Positions 24,764 to 33,762 of a stretch of DNA of 62,960 nucleotides are shown here, piece after piece. A model generated the notes under the pieces. The model saw only the letters and a program-made list of their open reading frames with translations. It ran no database searches and was not told the DNA's origin. Position 1 is the stretch's first letter, and each line of letters begins with the position of its first letter. A program made the position numbers and the translations under genes. Origin of the DNA: Leptospira gomenensis (lineage in GTDB: Bacteria; Spirochaetota; Leptospiria; Leptospirales; Leptospiraceae); NCBI RefSeq assembly GCF_004770155.1, contig NZ_RQFA01000007.1, positions 1 to 62,960 on the forward strand, given 5' to 3'.

Positions 24764-27016
24764 ATGGATCCGAAGTTTCGGACGACGTTTGGTCGTTCTC
24801 ATTCCACTCAAAAAGCGAAAATCGTAATCACCTGCTTCCTTCTTTTTCCTCTGCTTCTTTCGAATTGCCTTCAAGGAAACGGAAAAAAAGAGGGAGGACT
24901 TTTTTTTCTTCCTTCCGGTTTCACAGTCGTGGAACAATCGGGAGGTTCGAATAATCCTCCGTCGGTACTCGCTCCGACGCCTCCTCCTTCCGTCGGCTCC
25001 ATCGCGTATTCTTCCGCGAGTACGATTTATCTGAGCGGTCAGTCGGGCGCCGTAGAATTCGCGGACGTTCTTTGGAGCTCCTCTAAAAACGCGTTTTACG
25101 AATTGAGATCGGGATCCACGGATTGTACAAACGGGACGATCGAGACGAGCGGTGCGATTTCCGCTTCCACTTCCGTCACTTCGAGAATCCACGCGGTCGC
25201 AGGCGTTGTCGCATTAAATTTGGGAGACAACGACGTTCGTATTTGTCTGAAAAGTCCGGACGGATCCTCCCTTTGGGATTCGCATACGGTGCGTGCGGTT
25301 CGCGACGATACCGCTCCTTCGGTTTCGTTCACTCCCGCGGCCGGTTCCTACGGATCTTCCGTTCCCAGCGTAACGATCTCCTGTTCGGACACCGGAAACT
25401 CGGGTTGTCACAAAACCGCGTTTCGTTCCGGGGGAACCGCTGCATCGATCGCAAACGACGGAACCGCGGCTTCCGGAAATACGATCTATTCTTCCGCGAT
25501 TTCTTTGACCAATAATACGACAACCGACTTGAGCGCGATCGCGGTGGACAAGGCGGGTAACGTTGGTTCTGCGGTAAGCGCGACTTACGTGGTTTCCGTT
25601 GGCAATCCTACGATTACGATCGTGTCCTTGAGCAAAAGCGTTATCAAAGGTTCCGCGAGTTCCGTTCTTAAGTGGAAGTCGGATATCGCGGGGAATTATT
25701 CCATTCGATTGGGAGGAACCGATTGTAGTTCGGGAACTTCTCTTACGACCGGATCCGTCGCCGCGAATACGGATACGGATTATACCGTTCTGGGTTCCGA
25801 CTTGAGTTCAGGTTCCAACGATGTCCGTATCTGCGTTACGACGGCGGGTTCCAACGTGGGAAACAATTCCGCGTCGATCACCCGAGACGACGCGGGTCCC
25901 CAGATTATCGCGGTGTCTCCCGCTCTTTCCCCGAACACGACCGCATACGCGTTGAGTACCGGTCAGAGAACGTTCAGCATCACATTTAACGAGGATATGG
26001 ATACGACTTCATCTCCCAATCCGAAACATATCGATCAAACCACAAGTCCCGAACCCGAAATCAATTGGATCGGCGGAAGCGGAACCTGGAGCAGCGATAA
26101 AAGAACGTATACACTCGATCTGAAAAGTAAACTTCCGGAGTGGCATAAGTTTTATTTGAAATATACGAGCGCTTCGTTTACGGATGTTGCGGGTAACGTG
26201 ATGGTTACTAGTCCGACGGTTGCGGTGACTTCCGGTGCGTTCCGTCTGGATTACGGTACGGCCAACGATACTTCCGTGTTGCTTCCCTCCGGTACGAGGC
26301 AGACGACCTGTTCCGATTCGACCGGAACTACGATTTCCTGCGCAGGCACCGGACAAGATGCGGAGATATCCGCGCTTCCTTTCGGATTGATCGCTCCCGG
26401 AACTTTGCCGGGTTATCCTTCCGACGTGGTGACCTTGGATACGAGAAACCTACGTTATTGGAAGACCTGTCTATCCGATTACGAATGGAGCGCCGGAACC
26501 TGCGTCAAGATCTGTCCAATGGATCAATTCTGGAACGGAACCGCGTGTGTCGCGGACGCGGGAAATCCGTATAAAACGTTCAATCGATCCGTGGAGGATT
26601 GTTCCGGGTTGAATAATAGGAATTCCGGAAACGGTTACGCCGGAAAAAAAACGTGGAGGGTTCCTACATTAGCAGAATATTATACGATTCTGGAATTCGG
26701 AGGAACGGTCGGTAACGAGACGATTCCGGAAACTTTTTTTCCGGGTTTGTTGCGGAATAACTATCAACGTTATTGGACGAGCACCAACGCTATCACGATC
26801 AGCAGTTCCAATCGTTATACACGGACTCCTTCGATCGACGCTCTTTCGAACGGCCCCATCAACTATTCGGGGATTTCCTCCCTGCAGTCCTGGGGAGCTT
26901 GGTCTATCTCCGTGTTCGGAGGTGTGACACAACCGAACAATAAACTCAAGGACGTTTCCTGGACGGGCGGAGGCGGCTCTAATTACAATTTTACCTCGAT
27001 GTGTGTCGCGGAATAA
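24764..27016 (+). CDS. Large lipoprotein with Ig-like repeats and C-terminal DUF1566/Lcl domain (750 aa)
   Basis: The signal sequence ends at LLLSNC (Cys 35), so it is a lipoprotein, probably surface exposed. Residues ~75-400 hold repeated beta-sandwich-like units with paired cysteines (SSGSNDVRICV type, twice or more), then a Big_5-like unit (SITFNEDMDTTSSPNP). The C-terminal ~200 residues have the DUF1566/Lcl pattern WRVPTLAEYYTI and YWTSTNA. Such proteins may act in adhesion. It is preceded by a GGAGG ribosome site and followed at 13 bases by a second Lcl-domain gene. Confidence 0.8.
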   Translation: MDPKFRTTFGRSHSTQKAKIVITCFLLFPLLLSNCLQGNGKKEGGLFFLPSGFTVVEQSGGSNNPPSVLAPTPPPSVGSIAYSSASTIYLSGQSGAVEFADVLWSSSKNAFYELRSGSTDCTNGTIETSGAISASTSVTSRIHAVAGVVALNLGDNDVRICLKSPDGSSLWDSHTVRAVRDDTAPSVSFTPAAGSYGSSVPSVTISCSDTGNSGCHKTAFRSGGTAASIANDGTAASGNTIYSSAISLTNNTTTDLSAIAVDKAGNVGSAVSATYVVSVGNPTITIVSLSKSVIKGSASSVLKWKSDIAGNYSIRLGGTDCSSGTSLTTGSVAANTDTDYTVLGSDLSSGSNDVRICVTTAGSNVGNNSASITRDDAGPQIIAVSPALSPNTTAYALSTGQRTFSITFNEDMDTTSSPNPKHIDQTTSPEPEINWIGGSGTWSSDKRTYTLDLKSKLPEWHKFYLKYTSASFTDVAGNVMVTSPTVAVTSGAFRLDYGTANDTSVLLPSGTRQTTCSDSTGTTISCAGTGQDAEISALPFGLIAPGTLPGYPSDVVTLDTRNLRYWKTCLSDYEWSAGTCVKICPMDQFWNGTACVADAGNPYKTFNRSVEDCSGLNNRNSGNGYAGKKTWRVPTLAEYYTILEFGGTVGNETIPETFFPGLLRNNYQRYWTSTNAITISSSNRYTRTPSIDALSNGPINYSGISSLQSWGAWSISVFGGVTQPNNKLKDVSWTGGGGSNYNFTSMCVAE

Positions 27017-27029
27017 CGGGAGAAACGAA

Positions 27030-27650
27030 ATGAAATCGAAACCCTACAAAAGAAGATTCCTAATATTTGGAATTCTAATTCTACTAAAGTTTGTTTTGCC
27101 GGTCCACGCTTTGTCGGGCCCGTTCACGGATTTGGGAAACGGAATGATCGAAGACGTCGGAAGCGGATTGATCTGGCAGAAATGTTCCCGAGGTCAAGGC
27201 ACGACGGTTTGTAGTACGCCGGCGGCTTCTACGAGTAACTGGAACACGGCGCTTTCGTATTGCGGTTCCTTGGGCTTAAACGGAAGAACTTGGAGACTTC
27301 CCAGCGTAAAAGAGCTGACCAGCATCGTCGATTACGGAAAGACCGGCGGGAAATACAACCCGACCGTCACCGTGATCAATCCGATCATCAACGGCGTTTA
27401 TTTTCCGGATACGGCTTACGCGTACTACTGGACTTCCACTTCCGGAATTTCCACGGGAACCAGTCCGAATGTAGGTCACCTTTACGACCCGAGGGAATAT
27501 ACGGGAACGGACAACAACGACATCGCGTATACGATTCCGATCAACACGAAATATCGATCGATGGCGTATATCGTGGATTTTAGAATGGGGGGAGTGATCG
27601 AGTTTCCGAAAGCCTCTTCGGCTTATGTTCGTTGTGTGAGCGGACCGTAA
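27030..27650 (+). CDS. Secreted DUF1566/Lcl-domain protein (206 aa)
   Basis: A signal peptide (FLIFGILILLKFVLPVHALS) precedes a single Lcl-type domain with GLIWQKC, SYCGSLGLNGRTWRLPSV KELTSIVD and YYWTSTSG, ending YVRCVSGP. The C-terminal domain of the gene before it is of the same kind, so the pair probably arose by duplication. The ATG at 27030, with GGGAG 7 bases upstream, is preferred over an ATG at 27003 inside the previous gene. Confidence 0.8.
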   Translation: MKSKPYKRRFLIFGILILLKFVLPVHALSGPFTDLGNGMIEDVGSGLIWQKCSRGQGTTVCSTPAASTSNWNTALSYCGSLGLNGRTWRLPSVKELTSIVDYGKTGGKYNPTVTVINPIINGVYFPDTAYAYYWTSTSGISTGTSPNVGHLYDPREYTGTDNNDIAYTIPINTKYRSMAYIVDFRMGGVIEFPKASSAYVRCVSGP

Positions 27651-27673
27651 CACAACCCTATACTTTTCCTTTC

Positions 27674-27711
27674 GGAGAAGGATTCCGAAATCCGATTCAG
27701 AGTCCTTCTCC
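27674..27711 (+). terminator. Hairpin after the Lcl-domain genes
   Basis: GGAGAAGGA (27674-27682) and TCCTTCTCC (27703-27711) form a perfect nine-base stem with a 20-base loop. There is no clear T run after it, so this could be a weak terminator or an RNA-stability element. Confidence 0.35.
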
Positions 27712-27931
27712 TTGGCGCTTTCGCGTAACGTTCATTTTTTTCAAGCTCCCGTCCGAACGAAAGGAATCCCGTTTTCAATTCGCAACGGACAATTCAAAAG
27801 TTCACAATAATTTCGATTTATAAGTCGCAAGGAGCGTATCTTCCCAAGAGCCAATTCTAATTTGACTTGGACAAACTTTCCAGTTAGAACGGCAAAACAA
27901 AAATTCGAAACGAACAAGTAAGGGAAGAGGA

Positions 27932-28927
27932 ATGGATTCAAAAAGACTAATAAAAAGAAATTCGAATGCGGTAAAAAAAGGACTCGGTGCTCGTATCCGA
28001 CGAGGAATCGTTCCCGTTTCGGCTCTGACGGCCATGTTTTTGATCGGTTATTGCACCGTTCTTGTTCCGAAACTTCTTCGGATGGAAAAAAACATCGACC
28101 TTAAAAAGGAAAAAGGAACCGTTTTAGAATATAAAAATATTCCTAAAGGAATGTATACCAAACCGTTCATCATTCCGTTCAGCGAATATCTTTCTGAGAT
28201 GAGCGACGGAAAAGTGGACGTGGACGCCGTCAATTCCTACACGGTGGGAGGGTATTCGCCGGTTCCGGGATGTAAAAAAACATTAAAATATTCTCATATG
28301 TTGGACCCGAAATGTAGATTGGTAAATTCGTGGTGGGGCGTTTATCTGATCTACGACGACTCCGCCGGGAAAGGGGCGGCGTTTATGCTTCAAAACCCTT
28401 CCGGCTCCAAATCCGACCTGAACAATCTGAATCGGGAGTCGATCCAAACCGTACCGATGTTGGATCAGAAATTGATCACTTGGTCCAGTCACGAAGGACA
28501 AAAGGATTATACTTGGAAGGATTTCGAAAACGAATTCGTTTTTCAACGGATCGGAGAACTTGAGTCCTCCGACTTCCGCGATCTTCAAAAAAGGGAATGG
28601 CTTCGTCTTTCCGGAAATTTCAAAACCTTGGCCGCGTTAACCGACACCAAAAAGACGGACATGCATTATCTCAGTTCCATACGCGCCTACGTCGGTTTGC
28701 CGGACGAGGAAGTATATAAACAGGTCGATCCTTGGTATTCGTTCACGTTAAAGGGCGAGGTTTTGACCCGTTATTTTCCCTGCGGTAAAAACCCTTTCTG
28801 GGCCATCGTATACTATAACGGCAGTAAGTTGAACACGAAGGACGGAACCGCGGTTGACACTTGGCCGGAGATCGAAGGCGAATTCAGAAAATCCCTTTTG
28901 TCCCTCAAGTTGGAATGCGGAGAATGA
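27932..28927 (+). CDS. Putative lipoprotein (331 aa), unknown function
   Basis: A basic N-terminus leads into a hydrophobic stretch ending LIGYC (Cys 41), a plausible Leptospira lipobox, although the lead is long. The mature part is soluble with scattered cysteines and no recognised domain (NSWWGVYLIYDD, PWYSFTLKGE). It ends two bases before the start of the adenylate cyclase gene, so both probably share an mRNA. Confidence 0.5.
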   Translation: MDSKRLIKRNSNAVKKGLGARIRRGIVPVSALTAMFLIGYCTVLVPKLLRMEKNIDLKKEKGTVLEYKNIPKGMYTKPFIIPFSEYLSEMSDGKVDVDAVNSYTVGGYSPVPGCKKTLKYSHMLDPKCRLVNSWWGVYLIYDDSAGKGAAFMLQNPSGSKSDLNNLNRESIQTVPMLDQKLITWSSHEGQKDYTWKDFENEFVFQRIGELESSDFRDLQKREWLRLSGNFKTLAALTDTKKTDMHYLSSIRAYVGLPDEEVYKQVDPWYSFTLKGEVLTRYFPCGKNPFWAIVYYNGSKLNTKDGTAVDTWPEIEGEFRKSLLSLKLECGE

Positions 28928-28928
28928 G

Positions 28929-31142
28929 ATGAGAGTTTTTTTTCCTCCTCGTTTTTTCCGATTCCGTTTCTTAAACCGCAGTCTTGGAGGAATACGTTCC
29001 TCCGTTTTTTCGGTCGCGTTATTCATAGGAGCGTTTCTTTCTCAGGCGACCTCGTTACAGGCAGAGGTGAAGCAAGGATATCTGGAACTTTCGGACGTAT
29101 CGCGTCTTTATTCGCTTACCGGAGAATGGAAATTTCTGACCGAAGATAAACCCGAATTTAAGGAGGAGTATTACGACGACTCGTCTTGGAAATATTTTCC
29201 GGTCGCAAAGAATTGGCATTTCGAAGGATACAATTACGACGGAGTCGCTTGGTTTCGTATGCGTTTTTTGCCGACTTCGGAGTTCGAGGGAAAAACGTTC
29301 GGCATCATGATTCCTTTGGTGGATCACGCCTACGAGGTTTATCTCAACGGAGAGATGATCGGATCACGCGGTGAAATTTCGACCGACGGTAAGTTGATTC
29401 GATCCAATACTAGGAACGATTATTTTCCGATTCCCAATTCGTTTATCAAAATCGGGGAGGAAAATACGATCGCCTTTCGGATCCGAAGCGCCGGCGGTCT
29501 CGGGGGGTTCGTGTTCTCCGACTTTTATTTCGGAGAAGACGGAAGGGTTCGGGAGAAGTTCTACGCGTTTCTTTTGTGGTTCGGATCGATCGCGGGCATT
29601 TTCTTTTTCGGGGGAATGTATCACTGGTTTCTCTTTCTGGGAAGAAAGGCTGAGAAGCAGTATTTTTATTTCGGTTGTCTCTCCATTGTCGCGGGAATGC
29701 AGACGATGGGGATCAAAACCTTGGGGTTCTGGGTTTGGGACAACACTTGGTTCAACCTTTATCTGAACGCGACCGGAATCATACTTTTTCCGTATTTATC
29801 CTTTCTCTTTTTCGAAAGTTTTTTCGAATACCGAAGAAATCTATTCATACGGATTTCCCAGGCGACCGCAATCGTCGTTTTTGGAATATTCAATTTATCT
29901 TATTTACCGATAATGATCGGAGGTTTCGAGGATCCGTATCTTTATTACGGAATTTTCTGGAGATACGTCCTGGCTCTCGCTCTTTTGAACAACGCTCTCG
30001 CGATGCCGTACGCGTTGTACATCACCGTTTCTGCGATCCGAAAGGGGGCGCTCGGAGGACGGACCATTCTCGCGGGATTTTTGGCGTTCGGAGGGTTTTT
30101 GATCCATGGAATTCTTTCCTATGTGGGGATAATCGCAAACGAAACGTATTTCGAAATCGGGTTTCTACTTTTTGTCACGAGTATGGCCGTCGCGATGGCG
30201 TTCAAATTCTCGAAATTACACAACGAATCGGATCGGCTCAACCGGGAGTTGAACGTGAAAAACAAGGAGCTGATCACTCTTTACGTTTCCTACGCGCGTT
30301 TTGTTCCCAAAGAATTTCTGCTCAACCTGGGTAAGGAATCCATTTTGGACGTAAAGTTGGGGGATCAGATAGAAAAAGAAATGACGATCCTTTTCTCCGA
30401 CATTCGATCCTTTACGGAACTTTCCGAAAAAATGACGCCGGAAGAGAATTTCAACTTCATCAACTCCTATCTCAAACGAATGAGTCCGATCATTCAGTTG
30501 AACAACGGTTATATCGATAAGTTTTTGGGGGACGGAATCATGGCCCTATTTCAGCAGAAGGTGGACGACGCGCTTACGGCGGCCATAGAAATGCAGAAAT
30601 ACATGATCACATACAACGAATACAGGAATAAACGCAATTATATTCCGATTCGAATCGGAATAGGATTACATTATGGAAAATTAATGTTGGGTACGATCGG
30701 AGGCGAGGAACGGATGGAGGGCACCGTCATATCCGACGCGGTCAACCTCGCATCCAGAATCGAAAGTCTCACGAAATTGTACGGAAGCGATATAATCGTC
30801 AGCGAACGCGCGTTATTCGGTATGGACGATCCCGACAAATTCCATTATAGGATGCTCGATACAGTGAGCGTAAAGGGCAAAAAGGATCCGGTTTCCGTTT
30901 TCGAAATATTCGACGGATTATCCGAGGAGGATCTGCGTTTGAAGTTGGATACGAAAGCCGTTTTCGAAAAGGGAATCGGACACTATAGATCGCAGGAGTT
31001 TCGGGAAAGTTTGGTCCGATTTCAAGAGGTTCTGCGGGTCAATCCGAAGGATACTGCCGCGAAACTGTTCGCCCTGCGATGCGAGCAGGCGATTCAATAC
31101 GGGGTTCGCGAGAATTGGGATTCGATATCCAGACTGACGTAG
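28929..31142 (+). CDS. Adenylate/guanylate cyclase with 7TMR-DISM sensor region (737 aa)
   Basis: Membrane receptor cyclase. A signal-anchor is followed by a periplasmic jelly-roll domain (residues ~55-205: LTGEWKF, GVAWFRMRF), seven membrane helices (~210-420), a linker helix and a class III cyclase domain. In the latter, MTILFSDIRSFTELSEKM holds the first metal Asp and FLGDGIMALF the second. A short TPR-like C-terminus follows. It should make cAMP (or cGMP) in response to a periplasmic ligand. The ATG at 28929 is chosen since it sits two bases behind the previous stop and starts the signal sequence; the frame is open to 28854. Confidence 0.88.
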   Translation: MRVFFPPRFFRFRFLNRSLGGIRSSVFSVALFIGAFLSQATSLQAEVKQGYLELSDVSRLYSLTGEWKFLTEDKPEFKEEYYDDSSWKYFPVAKNWHFEGYNYDGVAWFRMRFLPTSEFEGKTFGIMIPLVDHAYEVYLNGEMIGSRGEISTDGKLIRSNTRNDYFPIPNSFIKIGEENTIAFRIRSAGGLGGFVFSDFYFGEDGRVREKFYAFLLWFGSIAGIFFFGGMYHWFLFLGRKAEKQYFYFGCLSIVAGMQTMGIKTLGFWVWDNTWFNLYLNATGIILFPYLSFLFFESFFEYRRNLFIRISQATAIVVFGIFNLSYLPIMIGGFEDPYLYYGIFWRYVLALALLNNALAMPYALYITVSAIRKGALGGRTILAGFLAFGGFLIHGILSYVGIIANETYFEIGFLLFVTSMAVAMAFKFSKLHNESDRLNRELNVKNKELITLYVSYARFVPKEFLLNLGKESILDVKLGDQIEKEMTILFSDIRSFTELSEKMTPEENFNFINSYLKRMSPIIQLNNGYIDKFLGDGIMALFQQKVDDALTAAIEMQKYMITYNEYRNKRNYIPIRIGIGLHYGKLMLGTIGGEERMEGTVISDAVNLASRIESLTKLYGSDIIVSERALFGMDDPDKFHYRMLDTVSVKGKKDPVSVFEIFDGLSEEDLRLKLDTKAVFEKGIGHYRSQEFRESLVRFQEVLRVNPKDTAAKLFALRCEQAIQYGVRENWDSISRLT

Positions 31143-31181
31143 ATAAATAAAGAAAGTATGTTCGGGCCGCGGACTTTTTGG

Positions 31182-32084
31182 TCACACGGTCCGATTTCTG
31201 GAACGGAATAAAAAACCCTGAACCAAAGGAAATCTCATTTCGGCGGCGATATCGAGATCCTCGCTCGTTTCTATCCCCTCTAAAATACAAAGAATTCCGG
31301 ATTCGCGTGCGAAATCCAAAAAACCCCAAACAAGATTTTTATAACTTTCCTTGGTTTTGAATAGGCGGAGCCAGTGTTTATCGAACTTTATATAATTTGA
31401 ATATTCCAAAAAATCGAAACAGAAAAGATGATTCGGTCCACCCACGTCGTCCAGAGCAAGACGAGCTCCCGATTTCTTGAGCGCGCTTAGGCAGAAACGG
31501 GTCTCTTCGATCCGGGTCGAATCGGTGTTCTCTATCACTTCGCACACCGTGTCCGAACCCTGATGAAAAATAGAACGCCAAAACGAGGCTTGTTCCTCGT
31601 TTCTACAAACGTGAGGATCCAAGTTGAGGAATAATTTGCGGTATTGAGGGCGATTGGCGATTTGAAAAAGTTTGAGCTCCCGTTCTAAACGAAAGAAAAG
31701 ATCCGGATCTTCGTGAAGTTCCGCGAAAACCAGGTCGGGAGGAACGGAGGTTCCGTCAAAACGGAATCGTGCGAGCGCTTCGTAAGCATATACTTCACCG
31801 GTTTCCAACGAAAGAATCGGTTGATATTCGGTGTGAAAACTTTTCTCGTCTAACACGCGTTTTACTTTTTCGAAAAACGGGAAATTCGGATCCAACTCCT
31901 CTCTCGGAGAAGATTCGGAAAAAGATTCAGATTCCGCAGAGGCGGTTTCTTCGATGAGTTTTTCTAAACCAAGAGGAGGGGAACGGATGGAGAATAATTT
32001 TCGAACGATCTCCGCGTCCAAGTAGGACGGAATACGCATGGTAGACAAATCGTTGTTAGGTGGGATACGCAACATTCGATTCAT
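31182..32084 (-). CDS. EAL-domain c-di-GMP phosphodiesterase (300 aa)
   Basis: Cytoplasmic protein with a ~75-residue N-terminal region followed by an EAL domain. Visible catalytic positions are YEALARF, an Asn in FLNLDP, the two Glu in CEVIENTD, LALDDVGG, the Lys in IKFDKHW, EGIET and VQGFLF, so hydrolysis to pGpG is plausible. The loop after DD, normally DFGTG, reads DVGGP, which could lower activity or change dimer control. There is no GGDEF domain. Start at ATG 32084 with GAGG upstream. It is convergent with the cyclase gene. Confidence 0.85.
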   Translation of the reverse strand: MNRMLRIPPNNDLSTMRIPSYLDAEIVRKLFSIRSPPLGLEKLIEETASAESESFSESSPREELDPNFPFFEKVKRVLDEKSFHTEYQPILSLETGEVYAYEALARFRFDGTSVPPDLVFAELHEDPDLFFRLERELKLFQIANRPQYRKLFLNLDPHVCRNEEQASFWRSIFHQGSDTVCEVIENTDSTRIEETRFCLSALKKSGARLALDDVGGPNHLFCFDFLEYSNYIKFDKHWLRLFKTKESYKNLVWGFLDFARESGILCILEGIETSEDLDIAAEMRFPLVQGFLFRSRNRTV

Positions 32085-32261
32085 GGATGACCTCTTTTTC
32101 TCCAGAATAAAAATCGGTTCCAATCGGTCAAGATTTATGAGAATGAAACTCAATATCATTAATGAAATAGAATTCCTCAAATCGCCAAACGGCGGCCTCC
32201 TAAAGGAGTTCGTTTTTGATTGCCACCTCACCTCGAAAGAAAAATCGTTTTCTATATCTCC

Positions 32262-33005
32262 ATGAATTTCGAAATATCCGCAACGTTTAGAAGATTGGCT
32301 CGCGTCGCAGTCGTCGTCGTTTTAACGTCGCAGGCCTTATTTGCGGATCATTCGTCTCCTTCCGACGAGATACAACCGGAGTTGAGGGAACGAAAGAGAA
32401 TCTACTTGGGCGGATTCGGAATTCGGGAACTTTCCTGGTTTCAAGTAGGGTACAATCTAAGTCCGCGTTTTTCCCTTTCGTTTTCGTTTCATCAAAGACA
32501 TAAGGCCAATCATTTCGATTTGGATCGAACCGGGTTTCCGCCGGGAGGGACTTCCTTCTCCCTTCGGAATCTTGATTTTACTCTCAATCAATATACGATC
32601 GCACTGGAATGGTTCCCGTTTTCCAATCCGTATTTTTTGAGCGTCGGTTTGGGACAGGAATCCTATTTTCAAAGGGATACGAAGAACGAGTTCTCCGTTT
32701 ATTCGGACGGTTCCGCGGACGGAAGAGCCTGGACGTATTCGATAGACAATCGTAGATTTTTTCTCGCTCCCGGCGCGGGTTTACGTTATGTGTTCTCTTC
32801 CGGTTTATATCTGAACGGAGGATTTTCGGTTCTTTTCTTTTTGAACGACTCCGGGCGAGTTCATCGGGAAAATTTCGCCTTTTACGGTCAGAGACCGGAT
32901 CCAGTCGTTTCGGAAAGGCTCTGGAAGGACGGAAAGGAGCAGGAGCGCGATCGCGCCCGAGGTATAGGAGTTCAGTTGTTTCTTTCGGCTGGAATTTCGA
33001 TTTAG
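32262..33005 (+). CDS. Exported protein, probable outer-membrane barrel (247 aa)
   Basis: A signal peptide (LARVAVVVVLTSQALFA) is followed by strands with alternating hydrophobics and aromatics (LSPRFSLSFSFHQRH, GAGLRYVFSSGLYLNGGF) and a terminal LSAGISI. The repeats resemble small eight- or ten-strand barrels. Family unknown. Start ATG 32262 by signal peptide; 14 upstream codons are likely not translated. Upstream DNA 32140-32160 contains GAGAATGAAACTCAATATCATT, only weakly like a Fur box. Confidence 0.6.
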   Translation: MNFEISATFRRLARVAVVVVLTSQALFADHSSPSDEIQPELRERKRIYLGGFGIRELSWFQVGYNLSPRFSLSFSFHQRHKANHFDLDRTGFPPGGTSFSLRNLDFTLNQYTIALEWFPFSNPYFLSVGLGQESYFQRDTKNEFSVYSDGSADGRAWTYSIDNRRFFLAPGAGLRYVFSSGLYLNGGFSVLFFLNDSGRVHRENFAFYGQRPDPVVSERLWKDGKEQERDRARGIGVQLFLSAGISI

Positions 33006-33063
33006 TAGTATAGATTATTTTAATATTTTAATTTTATTGATCGATTTTTATTCGGAAGAATCC

Positions 33064-33762
33064 CTATTCCATGTGAACCGCTAAACGATATCCCACGCCC
33101 GGTTCGGTCAGGATCAATTCCGGGTTGGAGGGATCGGATTCTATTTTTTTCCGTAGACCGGCCACGTGAACCCGCAACGGACCGGATTCGTTTTTGGCCA
33201 TAGGTCCCCAGATGTGACGGATGATCTGTTCCTGAGTGAGAACCTTGCCGGCGTGTCGTATTAATAAGGTCAAAAACGAGTATTCTATCGGAGTCAGGTG
33301 TATCTCCGATCCGGAAGAGATAACTTTTCTTGCGGCAAGATCCACGTAAAGATTTCCGGAACGGAAAAAAGGGGAACCCGGTTCTTGGGCCTTATTCCGT
33401 AAGGCCACTCTGATTCTCGCCAATAACTCGCCCATACTAAACGGTTTCGTAATATAGTCGTCCGCGCCCGCGTCCAGGAGGGAAATTTTTTCCGGATCGG
33501 AGCCTAACACCGATAAGACGATGACGGGGGTTTCGCTCCAGGATCTGATTTCGCGTAACGCTTCTATTCCGTGTCCGTCGGGGAATTGAAGGTCCAACAA
33601 AATCACGTCCGGGGAACGGTTTGCTGTTTCGAGAATCGTCGCACGCACCGTGTCTGCTTCCAACGTATCGTAATGCGCCGCGGTCAAACTGATCCGTATC
33701 ATTTTGCGGATCCGATCGTCGTCGTCCGCTATCAATATTCTAGGTCGGTTCGTATCAGCCAT
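33064..33762 (-). CDS. kdpE: KdpE, response regulator of the potassium-uptake operon (232 aa)
   Basis: OmpR-type regulator. A receiver domain (residues 5-120) has the acidic cluster ADDDDR, the phosphorylated Asp in VILLDLQFPDG near residue 57 and the Lys in DYITKPF near 107. The C-terminal winged helix (~135-230) carries LTPIEYSFLTLL and RVHVAGLRKKIE. It overlaps the end of kdpD by 8 bases and is the last gene of the operon. It should activate kdpFABC when potassium is low or osmolarity high. Confidence 0.93.
   Translation of the reverse strand: MADTNRPRILIADDDDRIRKMIRISLTAAHYDTLEADTVRATILETANRSPDVILLDLQFPDGHGIEALREIRSWSETPVIVLSVLGSDPEKISLLDAGADDYITKPFSMGELLARIRVALRNKAQEPGSPFFRSGNLYVDLAARKVISSGSEIHLTPIEYSFLTLLIRHAGKVLTQEQIIRHIWGPMAKNESGPLRVHVAGLRKKIESDPSNPELILTEPGVGYRLAVHME

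Noticed and set aside
32140..32165. Possible Fur box before the exported protein at 32262
   Set aside because: GAGAATGAAACTCAATATCATT matches only loosely and lacks symmetry; too weak to call.
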